From the NCBI RefSeq assembly GCF_000426765.1, contig NZ_KE384567.1, positions 62,001-126,000 of the forward strand: a stretch of 64,000 bases of DNA. The letters run 5' to 3'. Within the stretch, counting starts at the first letter, position 1, and each line of letters begins with the position of its first letter. The notes under the pieces were generated by a model. The model had not been told where the DNA came from and did not search any database. It saw only the letters and a list, made by a program, of their open reading frames with translations. The DNA comes from Vibrio litoralis DSM 17657. Lineage in GTDB: Bacteria; Pseudomonadota; Gammaproteobacteria; Enterobacterales; Vibrionaceae. Made by a program: the position numbers and the translations under genes. Below, piece by piece: positions 37,593 to 47,584 of the stretch.

Positions 37593-38525
37593 CTACTTTT
37601 TATAAATCGCAAATTCACTAGCATGTTCAACTAGCTGCTCACGAGTTAATAGAAATACCCCGTGACCGCCGTTTTCAAACTCTAACCAAGTAAACGGAAC
37701 TTGAGGATATTGCTCCATCACATGCACCATTGAATTACCTACTTCGCAAATTAAAATACCATTGTCGGTTAGGTAGTCTGGGGCATCAGCTAAAATACGG
37801 CGCATCAGTTTCAAACCATCGCTACCGGCTGCTAAGCCTAATTCAGGCTCATGCTTAAATTCTTCCGGTAGGCTATCCATATCTTCTTGGTCAACATACG
37901 GCGGATTAGTCACGATGATGTTGTATTTGTCTTGCGGGATATCATTAAAGAGATCCGAACGCAGTGGATATACTTGCTGCTCTAGACCGTGATCATGAAT
38001 GTTTTGCTCAGCAACTTCTAACGCTTCAAGTGAAATATCGACCGCATCGACTTCCGCATCTTCAAAGGCATAGGCACAAGCAATCGCAATACAACCACTA
38101 CCCGTGCACAAATCCATAATGCGCGTTGGTTCTTCAGTTAACCAAGGCTGGAATTGCTGTTGAATAAGCTCACCGATTGGCGAACGTGGCACAAGTACGC
38201 GCTCATCCACATAAAACTCAAGACCACAGAACCATGCTTTGTTAGTTAAGTATGCCGTTGGCGTGCGTTCGTTAATACGCTGAATAACACGCTCAACAAT
38301 GCGCATACGCTCGCTGGTAATTAAACGAGAGTTCAATACATGCGGTGGAACATCAATTGGCAAATATAAAGTTGGAAGAATTAATTGCACAGCCTCATCC
38401 CAAGAGTTATCTGTGCCATGACCATAAAACAGTCCTGCCGCATTGAATCGACTCACTGTCCAACGAATCATGTCTTGAAGGGTATGCAGTTCTGATACCG
38501 CTTCATCTATAAAAATTTTATCCAA
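37593..38525 (-). CDS. prmB: Ribosomal protein L3 N5-glutamine methyltransferase
   Basis: Methylates a glutamine of ribosomal protein uL3. 310 aa with an N-terminal helical substrate domain, the SAM motif [19 protein letters not shown] near residue 138 and the catalytic NPPY motif ([13 protein letters not shown] near 207). The [19 protein letters not shown] and [14 protein letters not shown] segments distinguish PrmB from the release-factor enzyme PrmC. Divergent from smrB, as in other gammaproteobacteria (smrB-prmB-aroC). Confidence 0.96.
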   Translation of the reverse strand: MDKIFIDEAVSELHTLQDMIRWTVSRFNAAGLFYGHGTDNSWDEAVQLILPTLYLPIDVPPHVLNSRLITSERMRIVERVIQRINERTPTAYLTNKAWFCGLEFYVDERVLVPRSPIGELIQQQFQPWLTEEPTRIMDLCTGSGCIAIACAYAFEDAEVDAVDISLEALEVAEQNIHDHGLEQQVYPLRSDLFNDIPQDKYNIIVTNPPYVDQEDMDSLPEEFKHEPELGLAAGSDGLKLMRRILADAPDYLTDNGILICEVGNSMVHVMEQYPQVPFTWLEFENGGHGVFLLTREQLVEHASEFAIYKK

Positions 38526-38666
38526 GAGTGCCTCCGCATGGCTCTTAACTTATCGTGATTAAGATAGCTTTTGCTTTCACTTTTGATCCATTCGCATCAA
38601 AAGTGAAGCTCGCATCTTAGTTAAGCTTAAGGTTACAATACCGCCCCTTACAGTAAAGGACTTGTC

Positions 38667-39197
38667 ATGAGCGAAAAAGACACCAACATTGATGATGATT
38701 TTGCGCTATTTCAACAAGAAATGAAGGGCGTAAAAAAGTTGTCACAGGATACCATAATCCAACAACCGAAAAAGAACTTACAACAAAAAGAAATTCGCCG
38801 AACGTTCCGTGAAGCGAAAGATAATGAGTTTTATTTTTCTGATGAGTTCGTACCGCTATTAAATGAAGATGGCCCGACTCGTTACGCTCGTGATGATGTG
38901 TCTAAATATGAATTGAAACGCTTACGCCGCGGTGTGTATGTGCCTGATGTGTTTTTAGATTTACACGGCATGACGCAAATGGAAGCCAAGCGTGAACTCG
39001 GTGCGATGATTGCCCACTGTGTGAAGGAAGGGATTGATTGTGCTAGTGTGATGCACGGCATTGGTAAGCACATCTTAAAACAAAAAGTCCCACTATGGCT
39101 GGCGCAGCATCCTGATGTAATGGCTTACCACCAAGCACCATTAGAGTTTGGCGGCAATGGGGCATTATTAGTATTGCTCAGTGTTCCGGAGAAATAA
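38667..39197 (+). CDS. smrB: Ribosome-rescue endonuclease SmrB
   Basis: Smr-domain nuclease that cleaves mRNA between collided ribosomes in E. coli. 176 aa: N-terminal hydrophilic region with conserved RTFREAKDNEFYFSDEF, then a C-terminal Smr domain (about 95-176) with LDLHGMTQMEAKREL and HGIGKHILKQKVPLWL, the DLHG and HGxG motifs needed for catalysis. AAAGGA-like ribosome site precedes the ATG. Divergent from prmB, its usual neighbour. Confidence 0.95.
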   Translation: MSEKDTNIDDDFALFQQEMKGVKKLSQDTIIQQPKKNLQQKEIRRTFREAKDNEFYFSDEFVPLLNEDGPTRYARDDVSKYELKRLRRGVYVPDVFLDLHGMTQMEAKRELGAMIAHCVKEGIDCASVMHGIGKHILKQKVPLWLAQHPDVMAYHQAPLEFGGNGALLVLLSVPEK

Positions 39198-39263
39198 CAA
39201 AGGAGACACATTGGCCTCCTTGATTAAAGTATTTAATTCACAACAACTATTAATCCACTAAAA

Positions 39264-39734
39264 CTATGGCTGAGCTTGCCATAACAACTGCCCTTTACGT
39301 GTATCGACATCAAAATCAATACAAGCCATGCCCGAAGTAGGAAACATTGGGGGCGGAATGTCAGTGACAAAATCTGCGGTTAAATACCCGACTAGAGGTA
39401 GATGAGAAACCAGCAAGATATTTTGCAAGAATTGCGTTTCCGCTAAAGCACACACGTACTCCACGACAGATTCAGAATCTCCATACGGCGTAATATCCGC
39501 GCAATCTTCTACCTTTTCCGCTTTCAATAAAGGCTCAATGGTTTGCCATGTTTGTTGAGCACGTAAATATGGGCTAACCAACACCAGATCAAATTCATCA
39601 TGACCCTGCTCTTTGCAATACTGCGCCATTTGATAAGAGCCATCTCGCCCCATTGAACTCAATGGACGCTCAGCATCCGATGCCGCAAAAGTTTCCGCAT
39701 CACCGTGGCGCATAATAAAAATTTGCATACTCAA
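39264..39734 (-). CDS. sixA: Phosphohistidine phosphatase SixA
   Basis: Histidine phosphatase of 156 aa. The catalytic RHG triad (IMRHGDAE, residues 6-13) and the second His (LLVSHLPLVGYL, about 107-118) are visible. SixA removes phosphate from phosphohistidine of phosphotransfer proteins; in E. coli it acts on NPr of the nitrogen PTS. It converges on smrB; a weak AAGGAG/CTCCTT hairpin (39200-39221) lies between them. Confidence 0.93.
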   Translation of the reverse strand: MSMQIFIMRHGDAETFAASDAERPLSSMGRDGSYQMAQYCKEQGHDEFDLVLVSPYLRAQQTWQTIEPLLKAEKVEDCADITPYGDSESVVEYVCALAETQFLQNILLVSHLPLVGYLTADFVTDIPPPMFPTSGMACIDFDVDTRKGQLLWQAQP

Positions 39735-40077
39735 TCCTACATAACAACTTAAATATTGATCGAACTAGGTAGACTTTAGTATAACAACTCCAAGGTAGAT
39801 GTTATCTAAAATCGTAATGTTAAGACAAAAAAATTGTAGAAATGGTCACTTGACCACAATAATCGAGACTATTATTTGATTTCATCTTAATAACTCGCAT
39901 AAATCGTTTGCAGCCAAACGGCTAGGCGTCATACTTGATATTATAAATAAGAGCTTAAAAGCGTTATTAAATTTTCTATACTCAAAGTCATCTATCAAAG
40001 TTGCAGTTTCACGCACTAAGTCTTCTAACGCCTCATCGTTATTAGTGCTCTAAACGGCTCATCTCAAGGAGTGTATC
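39735..40077. other. 343-bp divergent promoter region sixA / insulinase-type protease
   Basis: Contains a near-perfect operator-like palindrome TGGTCACTTGACCA (39843-39856; six-base arms, two-base spacer) and AT-rich sequence. The ribosome site AAGGAG lies just before the GTG start at 40078. No gene or RNA recognised. Confidence 0.5.
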
Positions 40078-42873
40078 GTGCACATCAGTCCAAACGATCA
40101 AAAACAATATCGCCATATTACACTCAACAACCAATTACGCGTCTTACTCGTTCACGATGAACATGCGCAAAAATCTGCTGCGGCTCTAGCCGTCAACGTT
40201 GGCCATTTCGATGATCCTTACCATCGTGAAGGCTTAGCCCATTATTTAGAACACATGCTGTTTCTAGGGACAGAAAAGTACCCTGCCATCGGTGAGTTTC
40301 AAGCCTTTATCAGTCAAAACGGTGGTAAAAATAACGCATGGACAGGCACTGAACACACCTGTTTCTTTTTTGATGTGGTTCCCGAAGCCTACCCAGAAGC
40401 ACTCGATCGCTTCAGTCAGTTTTTTATCGCCCCTCTTTTCAATCAAGAAGCCTTAGAGAAAGAGCGTCAAGCCGTCGAATCCGAGTTTCGCTTAAAACTT
40501 AAAGACGACATGAGACGCTTATATCAAGTGCATAAAGAAGTAGTGAATCCTGAGCATCCATTCGCTAAGTTTTCGGTCGGTAATGTCGAAACACTGAGTG
40601 ATTTATTTGATGAGGACGGCGAACCAACAACCTCCATTCGCGATGAAATTATCGACTTTTACCGCCAGCAATACTCGGCGGACTTAATGACCGTCACTTT
40701 AGTTGGTCCTCACTCTCTCGATCAATTAGAAGAAGCGGCGCACAACTACTTTGCTCCTATAATTAATAACCAACACGCAGGCAAAAGCATAAATATCCCA
40801 CTGGTTCGTGAACAAGATGCTGCTAAGTTTGTTTGTGTCGAGCCAGAAAAAGACTCTCGTAAATTAATGATGACGTTTAACTTTCCAAGTATGGACAAGT
40901 TTTACCAATCTAAGCCTTTATCGTATTTTGCCCATTTACTGGGTGATGAAAGCGAAGGTAGCCTACTTCAGCACCTTAAAACTAAAGAACTCATTACCTC
41001 ACTGACTGCTGGTGGTGGTATCAGTGGCAGTAATTTCCGAGAGTTCTCGATCAGTTGCAGTCTCACCAAACAAGGGCTAACTGAAATTGAATATATCGTT
41101 CAGCGTATCTTTGAGTTTATTGAATTAATTCGCCAACAAGGGCTTGCTGAATGGCGCTATAGCGAAAAACAAGCGGTACTGGAATCTGCCTTCCGTTTCC
41201 AAGAAGCATCGCGTCCTATTGATATTGCCAGTCACCTAGTTATCAACTTACAAAACTACCAACCTGATGATGTGATCTATGGCGACTACATGATGAGTCA
41301 TTACGATGAAGATCATCTACGTCAGCTATTACGCCATTTTACCCCCTACAATATGCGCGTTATGTTGATCGCAAAAGGTTTGCAATACGACCGCCAAGCG
41401 AAATGGTACAACACACCTTATTCGATTCGCTCGATTGCTCAACATGAACTTGACGCTTGGACACAACCTGAGATCACAGGTGAGCTTAAACTTCCGGAGC
41501 CCAATCCATATATTTGTTATGAGCTTGACCCTGCGCCGTTAGAAAATGAATCCACCCTACCCGAGCTCATAGAAGATAAACCGGGCTTTCGTTTGTGGCA
41601 TCAACAAGAGCCCGAGTTTCGTGTGCCAAAAGGGTTGGCCTTTATCGCAATTGATAGCCCACATGCCGTTTCAACAGCGCGAACCATAGTCAAAACTCGC
41701 TTGTGTGTTGAGATGTTTCTCGACTCACTGGCGAAAGAAACCTACCAAGCTGAAATTGCTGGTATGGGTTACAACCTCTATGCACACCAAGGCGGCGTGA
41801 CATTGATGTTGTCTGGTTTTACGCAAAAACAAGCTCAATTACTGGATGTGATTATTGAGCGCTTTGCGTCACGCGAATTTAGCCAATCACGTTTTGATTC
41901 CATCAAACGACAAATGCTGCGTAACTGGAAAAATACCGCTAAAGATCGCCCGGTTTCTCAGCTATTTAATGCGATGACCGGCATTTTGCAACCAAACAAT
42001 CCCCCCTACCCAGTACTGATTGAAGCGTTGGAATCGATTGAAGTGGACGAACTGCCTTCTTTTGTCAGTGCGATGTTGGCTGAATTGCATATTGAAATGT
42101 TTGTCTATGGCGATTGGACTAGACAAGCCGCGACCGATTTGGCCACTAGCTTGAAATCAGCGTTACATGTTAAAGACCAACAATACGAGGAATCTCTGCG
42201 GCCACTAGTGATGCTAGGTGATAGCGGAACCTTCCAGCGAGAAATACATTGTGACCAAGCAGATTCAGCCTTGGTGGTGTACTACCAATCACCAGAAATA
42301 TCACCTGAAAATGTTGCGCTATATACGCTCGCCAACCATTTAATGTCTGCCGGATTCTTCCATGAGATTCGCACTAAGCAACAACTCGGCTATATGGTGG
42401 GCACAGGTAACATGCCACTTAATCGCCACCCCGGTTTGGCGTTGTATGTACAATCACCCAATGCCGCGCCTAGTGAGTTAGTTGCCTCTGTCGATGAATT
42501 CTTAAATGCCTTTTATATGGTGTTGCTAGAACTCAACGAACAACAATGGCAAAACAGTAAGCAAGGTTTGCTCAATCAAATCATGTCGCCAGACAGTAAT
42601 CTACGTGCTCGTGGTCAACGTCTATGGGTTGCGATAGGTAACAAAGATTATGAGTTTAATAACCGAGAAACGGTAGTCGAAGAAATTTTGAAACTAGACC
42701 GAAGCGAAATGATCCGGTTTGTCGTCAATACCTTAAAACCAAGAACTGCCAACCGCTTAATCATGCATTCAAAAGGCACCGAACATGCTGATGCTCCCGA
42801 TTTAGAGGCCGGCTTAGAAATTGGCTCTATTGATGAGTTTCAGTTACGACCAAAAGATGTCGATCTAGGTTAA
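40078..42873 (+). CDS. Insulinase-family (M16) zinc metalloprotease
   Basis: Large M16A peptidase of 931 aa related to protease III (PtrA) and insulin-degrading enzyme. The inverted zinc motif HYLEH (His55, Glu58, His59) and the downstream Glu ligand in AVESEF (Glu136) are present; four M16 lobes fit the length. GTG start with AAGGAG nine bases upstream. Unlike E. coli PtrA there is no signal peptide (MHISPNDQKQYRHITLNNQL), so it is predicted cytoplasmic, degrading peptides in its closed chamber. Followed by a strong terminator and then the ERIC-like element and fadJ end. Confidence 0.93.
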   Translation: MHISPNDQKQYRHITLNNQLRVLLVHDEHAQKSAAALAVNVGHFDDPYHREGLAHYLEHMLFLGTEKYPAIGEFQAFISQNGGKNNAWTGTEHTCFFFDVVPEAYPEALDRFSQFFIAPLFNQEALEKERQAVESEFRLKLKDDMRRLYQVHKEVVNPEHPFAKFSVGNVETLSDLFDEDGEPTTSIRDEIIDFYRQQYSADLMTVTLVGPHSLDQLEEAAHNYFAPIINNQHAGKSINIPLVREQDAAKFVCVEPEKDSRKLMMTFNFPSMDKFYQSKPLSYFAHLLGDESEGSLLQHLKTKELITSLTAGGGISGSNFREFSISCSLTKQGLTEIEYIVQRIFEFIELIRQQGLAEWRYSEKQAVLESAFRFQEASRPIDIASHLVINLQNYQPDDVIYGDYMMSHYDEDHLRQLLRHFTPYNMRVMLIAKGLQYDRQAKWYNTPYSIRSIAQHELDAWTQPEITGELKLPEPNPYICYELDPAPLENESTLPELIEDKPGFRLWHQQEPEFRVPKGLAFIAIDSPHAVSTARTIVKTRLCVEMFLDSLAKETYQAEIAGMGYNLYAHQGGVTLMLSGFTQKQAQLLDVIIERFASREFSQSRFDSIKRQMLRNWKNTAKDRPVSQLFNAMTGILQPNNPPYPVLIEALESIEVDELPSFVSAMLAELHIEMFVYGDWTRQAATDLATSLKSALHVKDQQYEESLRPLVMLGDSGTFQREIHCDQADSALVVYYQSPEISPENVALYTLANHLMSAGFFHEIRTKQQLGYMVGTGNMPLNRHPGLALYVQSPNAAPSELVASVDEFLNAFYMVLLELNEQQWQNSKQGLLNQIMSPDSNLRARGQRLWVAIGNKDYEFNNRETVVEEILKLDRSEMIRFVVNTLKPRTANRLIMHSKGTEHADAPDLEAGLEIGSIDEFQLRPKDVDLG

Positions 42874-42887
42874 GCCACGAAATAGTA

Positions 42888-42920
42888 AAAAAGCTTTGCA
42901 CTCAACATGCAAAGCTTTTT
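42888..42920. terminator. Terminator after the M16 protease
   Basis: A perfect 13-bp stem (AAAAAGCTTTGCA at 42888-42900 with TGCAAAGCTTTTT at 42908-42920), 7-nt loop and flanking T run. It can also serve the fadIJ transcript from the other strand, beyond the ERIC element. Confidence 0.93.
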
Positions 42921-42942
42921 GTTTATTATCACCATTCAAATT

Positions 42943-43070
42943 TATACCCAAAGTAATTGGAGTTGCAGTGAGGCGACAAGTGAAAGAGGCCCCATGAGCA
43001 TAGCTCGCCTATGTGATTGGGGCGAAAGAACGCCGTCAACAAAGCTGCAGCTTCAAGTACGAAGGGTATA
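42943..43070. repeat. Complete ERIC-like element in the fadJ 3' UTR
   Basis: A 128-bp element with TATACCC at one end and GGGTATA at the other. Inverted ends: AAGTAATTGGAGTTGCAG against CTGCAGCTTCAAGTACGAAG. The core shows GAGGCCCCATGAGCATAGCT and GTGATTGGGGCGAAAGAACG, the ERIC/IRU pattern at the expected about 127-bp length. It ends two bases from the fadJ stop codon, so it lies in the 3' UTR of the fadIJ mRNA. Confidence 0.9.
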
Positions 43071-43072
43071 GA

Positions 43073-45217
43073 CTATGGGTAGAACTTATCTCCGGTTCCG
43101 GCGCGAGTTAACAACCCATCACACGGCGCAAAACGACTGCCGTATTTCTCAGCATACTCGTTCATGATGTCGACTAATTTCACTGCGCCGATTTGATCAA
43201 TATAACGGAATGGGCCACCTAGGAATGGAGGGAAACCAATACCGAAAATGGCACCAATATCCCCATCTCTCGGGCTAGCAATAATGCCATCATCCAATGC
43301 TCGAACCGCTTCATTGATCATTAGAAGAACGCAGCGCATGGCAACCACTTCTTCATTAAGAATCGACTCAGGAGTCAGTTTAAGTAAGCGATAAACCGAT
43401 TTATCGACTTCTTTCTTCTTACCTTTATAAGTGTAAAAACCTTTGCCGCTCTTACGGCCTTTACGACCATCTTTTAGCAAGATATCAAACACATCTGGCG
43501 CTTTAAAACGCTCGCCAAGTTCTTCAACTAAAATTGGAGTGATTTTAGCCCCAATATCAACCCCGACTTCATCCAGCAGCGCAATTGGCCCAACAGGGAA
43601 ACCAAAATTGAGTAATGACTCGTCAATATGCTCAATCGGCTCACCAGACAGGAGAATTTTTGCCGCTTCATTCATGTAAGGCGCTAAAATACGGTTCACA
43701 TAGAAACCCGCTTTATCTTTAACTACGATCGGTGTTTTACCTTGCTTACGAGCAAATTTCACCGTGGTTGCAATCACTTCCTCAGAAGTACCTTGATGTG
43801 GGATCACTTCCACTAATGGCATTTTATCTACTGGGCTGAAGTAATGCAGACCAATCACATTCTCAGGTTTTGCTGCACCTTGAGCAATTTTACTAATCGG
43901 TAATGAGGAAGTATTGGTAGCAAAGATAACGCCTTTTTTGGCCTGAGCTTCAATATCACGCACCATGCTTTGTTTTAGTGACAAGTCTTCAAACACCGCC
44001 TCAATCACCATGTCTTTTTGGCTAAAACCGGTAAAGTCCGTACCGCCAGAAATCGACTGCATCTGCTTTTGTAATTGAGCCTTGCTAATGGCGCGACGTT
44101 TCAGCAACTTGGTTAACAAGTTATAGCTGTAGTTCATAGCATGTAACACGCCATCATTCGATACATCTTTAAAGCGTACTGGCACGTTTGCTTTAGTAGC
44201 CGAAACATAACCAATGCCTGCGCCCATCAAGCCACCGCCAAGAACGCCAACACCTTGAACATTTTTAGGTTGTGCAGAACTACCAAAATCTTTTTTCATT
44301 TCAGTAGTAGCAAAGAAAATCGAACGTAAAGCACGAGATTCAGAAGTCATAACCAACTTACCAAACTCTTGAGCTTCTTTAGCAAGTCCTTCTTTAATGC
44401 CTTTCTCAAGACCATATTGAATCACTTGTAAAATAGCTTTAATCGCCGGGTAGTTGCCACGGCTCTTTTGATTGGCTTTTTTCGCGGCTTGTTCAAAAAT
44501 CACTTTACGACCAAACCCCGTATTGGCCATTAATGATTCTTTGATATCTTTCTTAGCTTTACGCTTGGATTTACTAATAAACTGTTGGGCTGCTTGCAAT
44601 AAGATAGATTGCGGCACGCACGCGTCCGCTAAACCTAATTTTAATGCTTTCTTCGCACGTAGTTGCTTACCAGTTAAAATCATATCTAGGCTATCAAGCA
44701 AACCCACAAGACGAGGTAAACGTTGAGTACCGCCCGATCCTGGTAACAAACCTAATTGAACTTCAGGTAGACCTAAACGCGTTGCATCGCTATCACTACA
44801 AACGCGATAGTCACAAGCAAGTGCTAACTCTAAGCCGCCCCCTAAACAAGGACCATGAATCGCTGCCACAACGGTAAAAGGTAGTGATGAAAGACGATTA
44901 AACATCTCTTGCCCTTGAGTGGCTAAGCTTTCCGCTTCTTGCGCAGATTGGCAAGCATCCAGCATGCGAACATCGGCACCAGCAATAAAGTTATCCGGCT
45001 TTAAGGAATGAACGATCATGCCCTTAATGTCTGATTTTTTCTGCTCTAATTGCTCAAAAATCGCCTGCATTTGTTCAGCAAATTCGGCCTGCAGAGTATT
45101 CATTTTTTCATTAGGTACATCCACCGCAAGCCAAGCAACTTGGTTGTCATCCACGGTTAAGGTAAACGCATTATTGGTTGAAGCATGCTCTGCTGAAAGT
45201 TGATTATCCATTGTCAT
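43073..45217 (-). CDS. fadJ: Fatty-acid oxidation complex alpha subunit FadJ
   Basis: Multifunctional beta-oxidation protein of 714 aa: N-terminal enoyl-CoA hydratase/isomerase (about 10-200; [41 protein letters not shown]) and C-terminal 3-hydroxyacyl-CoA dehydrogenase (about 315-700; [48 protein letters not shown]). The FadJ rather than FadB length and the partner fadI identify the anaerobic/alternative complex. GGAG seven bases before the ATG. The start overlaps the fadI stop by one base (TAATG), so the two are coupled. Confidence 0.96.
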   Translation of the reverse strand: MTMDNQLSAEHASTNNAFTLTVDDNQVAWLAVDVPNEKMNTLQAEFAEQMQAIFEQLEQKKSDIKGMIVHSLKPDNFIAGADVRMLDACQSAQEAESLATQGQEMFNRLSSLPFTVVAAIHGPCLGGGLELALACDYRVCSDSDATRLGLPEVQLGLLPGSGGTQRLPRLVGLLDSLDMILTGKQLRAKKALKLGLADACVPQSILLQAAQQFISKSKRKAKKDIKESLMANTGFGRKVIFEQAAKKANQKSRGNYPAIKAILQVIQYGLEKGIKEGLAKEAQEFGKLVMTSESRALRSIFFATTEMKKDFGSSAQPKNVQGVGVLGGGLMGAGIGYVSATKANVPVRFKDVSNDGVLHAMNYSYNLLTKLLKRRAISKAQLQKQMQSISGGTDFTGFSQKDMVIEAVFEDLSLKQSMVRDIEAQAKKGVIFATNTSSLPISKIAQGAAKPENVIGLHYFSPVDKMPLVEVIPHQGTSEEVIATTVKFARKQGKTPIVVKDKAGFYVNRILAPYMNEAAKILLSGEPIEHIDESLLNFGFPVGPIALLDEVGVDIGAKITPILVEELGERFKAPDVFDILLKDGRKGRKSGKGFYTYKGKKKEVDKSVYRLLKLTPESILNEEVVAMRCVLLMINEAVRALDDGIIASPRDGDIGAIFGIGFPPFLGGPFRYIDQIGAVKLVDIMNEYAEKYGSRFAPCDGLLTRAGTGDKFYP

Positions 45218-46569
45218 TATTCCGCTCCTTCCATCTGTGCTTCATCTTTATCAGTTTCTAATTTATCAACTTCTAGAATGACAGCTGCCCCTAATCCGCC
45301 GGCCGCACATGCAGTGGTTAATGCTAAGCCGCCACCTCGACGTTTTAATTCACGTAAGGTTTGAGTCATTAAACGTGCGCCAGTTGCAGCAAATGGATGT
45401 CCGTAGGCTAATGAGCCGCCAAGCACATTAAACTTCTCCATATCAATCACGCCAATGGCTTTATCTCGGCCAAGCTTTTCTTTGGCAAAGGTTTCTGAGG
45501 CAAACATTTTCACATTGGCAAGGGTTTGAGCAGCAAAGGCTTCATGCATCTCAATCAAGTCAAGATCATCTAGCTCAATTCCAGCTCTATCAAGCGCAAT
45601 AGGAGTGGCATAAGATGGTCCCATTAACATGTCTTCTTCTACTTGAATCGCGGAGAAAGCATAAGAACGAATATAGCCAAGCACTTCTAAGCCAAGTTCT
45701 TTCGCCTTACTTTCGCTCATCATCAATACTGCCGCGGCACCATCGGTTAACGGTGTACTGGTTGCTGCCGTCACGCTACCAAAATTACGGTCAAAGGCTG
45801 GGCGAAGTTTGGCATATTGCTCAATCTGTGAATCTTGACGAATATTGTTATCTTGATGAATCCACTCTTTATAAGGTTCAGGATAAGCCGTCATTACTTC
45901 ATCTTGGATTAAACCATCCTCCCACGCTTGCGCAGCGAGAGTATGAGAACGGTGCGCTAACGCGTCTTGTTCTTCACGAGCGATTTGGTGAGATTTCGCC
46001 ATCTGTTCTGCCGTTTGTCCCATAGATAATCCGGTTGAGTACTCGGCAACCGCAGGTGGCACTGGCATGAGATCTTTGAAAGATAACTTACGTAAAATAG
46101 ATAATTTTTGAGGCAGTGTTTTTGCTTTGCTAAGTTCTAATAAGCCTTGAGCAAGCGATTTAGACACACCAATAGGAAGAACGGATGAAGAATCTGCCCC
46201 ACCAGCAATCCCGATTTCAATATTGCCTGCCATAATGCTTTCCGCGACATTAACTGCAGATTGAAAGCTAGTCGCACAAGCACGCGTCACACTGTAGGCA
46301 TCGGTTGAGACATTCATGCCAGTGCCAAGCACAATTTCACGAGCGATATTTGGTGCAGCTGGCATTTGCACTACCTGACCAAATACCACTTGGTCGACAA
46401 GTTTAGGGTCGATTTGAGTTCTTGCGAGCAATTCACTTACCACCATCTTTCCAAGGTCGACCGCTGGCACTTCTTTAAAAGCCGTACCTTGACGTGCAAA
46501 TGGTGTTCTAAGACCAGAGACAATCGCAATACGCTCACCATTGCGGGTTTTCACTTCCTGCTGACTCAT
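45217..46569 (-). CDS. fadI: Acetyl-CoA acyltransferase (3-ketoacyl-CoA thiolase) FadI
   Basis: Thiolase subunit of the FadIJ beta-oxidation complex. Active-site Cys lies in [14 protein letters not shown] (about residue 99), with the conserved [20 protein letters not shown] and [14 protein letters not shown] start it at 46569 ([17 protein letters not shown]) because AAAGGAA lies just upstream; the in-frame ATG at 46587 has no ribosome site. 450 aa. First gene of fadI-fadJ; a FadR-like perfect palindrome lies about 65-80 bases upstream. Confidence 0.96.
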   Translation of the reverse strand: MSQQEVKTRNGERIAIVSGLRTPFARQGTAFKEVPAVDLGKMVVSELLARTQIDPKLVDQVVFGQVVQMPAAPNIAREIVLGTGMNVSTDAYSVTRACATSFQSAVNVAESIMAGNIEIGIAGGADSSSVLPIGVSKSLAQGLLELSKAKTLPQKLSILRKLSFKDLMPVPPAVAEYSTGLSMGQTAEQMAKSHQIAREEQDALAHRSHTLAAQAWEDGLIQDEVMTAYPEPYKEWIHQDNNIRQDSQIEQYAKLRPAFDRNFGSVTAATSTPLTDGAAAVLMMSESKAKELGLEVLGYIRSYAFSAIQVEEDMLMGPSYATPIALDRAGIELDDLDLIEMHEAFAAQTLANVKMFASETFAKEKLGRDKAIGVIDMEKFNVLGGSLAYGHPFAATGARLMTQTLRELKRRGGGLALTTACAAGGLGAAVILEVDKLETDKDEAQMEGAE

Positions 46570-47020
46570 ATTCTTTCCTTTATTCATTTAAATACCGTCA
46601 CTGTCGATTAAACCTACAGTGGAGTGACTCAAAGAGGTCTGACCTCTGATTGTATACAAAGCAATTTGAACTTAAAACCAAGGGACTAGTCTTTATTAGG
46701 TTGTAAATGAAAAGTTGTGACCTAAACAACTTGAGAAACTTAAACCACCGAATTTATATTTGATTTCTAATTCTCACAAATGACAAAATTAACACTAACT
46801 TTACAAACATCACAATTAGCGCTTCATTTCCCCTGAAAGTATTCACACTATAAACAAGCCTTTATTGGTTAGTAAATCATTCTATTAATAGCTAGCCCAT
46901 TTTCTTTATCAGTAATATTCAAAAACTAGCTCAAGTAATTGAATTTGTAGTTTAACTTACTACTGTCTATACAGTATGGAAGTTAATTCAAAAATAAAAA
47001 GAGAACCATGAGGGATAAAC
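46570..47020. other. 451-bp divergent promoter region fadI / ECF sigma gene
   Basis: Holds the FadR-like palindrome near fadI and, 45 bases before the sigma gene, the palindrome TACTGTCTATACAGTA (46961-46976; six-base arms, four-base spacer). The middle is AT-rich. No gene or RNA recognised. Confidence 0.55.
46633..46647. promoter_or_regulatory. FadR-like operator of fadIJ
   Basis: AGAGGTCTGACCTCT is a perfect 7-1-7 palindrome that keeps the GGTCNGACC core of the FadR consensus (AACTGGTCNGACCAGTT). Its distance from fadI suits repression of beta-oxidation in the absence of long-chain acyl-CoA. Confidence 0.7.
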
Positions 47021-47584
47021 ATGGCAGTTTCTAAATTATTTGGAAAGAAAAAATCCTCTGATACGGTCAATAAGGATATGAATAAACAAAAACGTTATGA
47101 GTCCCTCGTAAGGGCATACCATCGCGATTTATATCGTTATGCGTATTGGTTATGTAAAGACCAACATATTGCCGAAGATCTGGTGCAAGAGACTTGCCTG
47201 CGCGCTTGGAAAGCTATCGATAGTCTGAAAGATGAGAAAGCTGCAAAGTCATGGTTAATTACCATATTACGCCGTGAGAATGCGAGGCGCTTTGAACGTA
47301 AACAATTCGATTTAGTCGATATTGATGAACCAGGTAATAGCGGAAAAACTGATGATAATGAACATCATCAGCAAAAATGGTTACAGAAGCAAATCATGAA
47401 TTTAGATATTGAATATCGCGAACCATTATTCTTGCAAGTGATTGGAGGATTAACTGGTGATGAAATTAGCCAGATCCTTGATCTCAATAAAAACACCGTG
47501 ATGACTCGTTTATTCCGAGCTCGTAATCAAATCAAAGAGCAACTTGATGCATCCTCACCATCTCAGGGGGCCAACCATGGATGA
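47021..47584 (+). CDS. ECF-type RNA polymerase sigma factor
   Basis: 187-aa sigma factor with region 2 (about 30-95: HRDLYRYAYWLCKDQHIAEDLVQETCLRAWK) and region 4 (about 125-180: EPLFLQVIGGLTGDEISQILDLNKNTVMTRLFRAR). A basic N-terminal extension (FGKKKSSDTVNKDMNKQKR) precedes region 2. Its stop overlaps the downstream DUF3379 gene by eight bases, the sigma/anti-sigma arrangement. Lying between fadI and fadL, it resembles the unstudied sigma gene in the same place in V. cholerae. A 6-4-6 palindrome lies 45 bases upstream. The signal it responds to is unknown. Confidence 0.9.
   Translation: MAVSKLFGKKKSSDTVNKDMNKQKRYESLVRAYHRDLYRYAYWLCKDQHIAEDLVQETCLRAWKAIDSLKDEKAAKSWLITILRRENARRFERKQFDLVDIDEPGNSGKTDDNEHHQQKWLQKQIMNLDIEYREPLFLQVIGGLTGDEISQILDLNKNTVMTRLFRARNQIKEQLDASSPSQGANHG

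Noticed and set aside
39200..39221. Hairpin between smrB and sixA as a true terminator
   Set aside because: Stem of only six bases with no T run on either strand, so not called as a feature.
45615..46025. 136-aa plus-strand ORF inside fadI
   Set aside because: Antisense shadow of a well-supported thiolase gene; no conserved features.
46961..46976. LexA (SOS) box upstream of the ECF sigma gene
   Set aside because: CTGT and ACAG are separated by four bases here instead of the required eight, so it is an unidentified palindrome rather than an SOS box.
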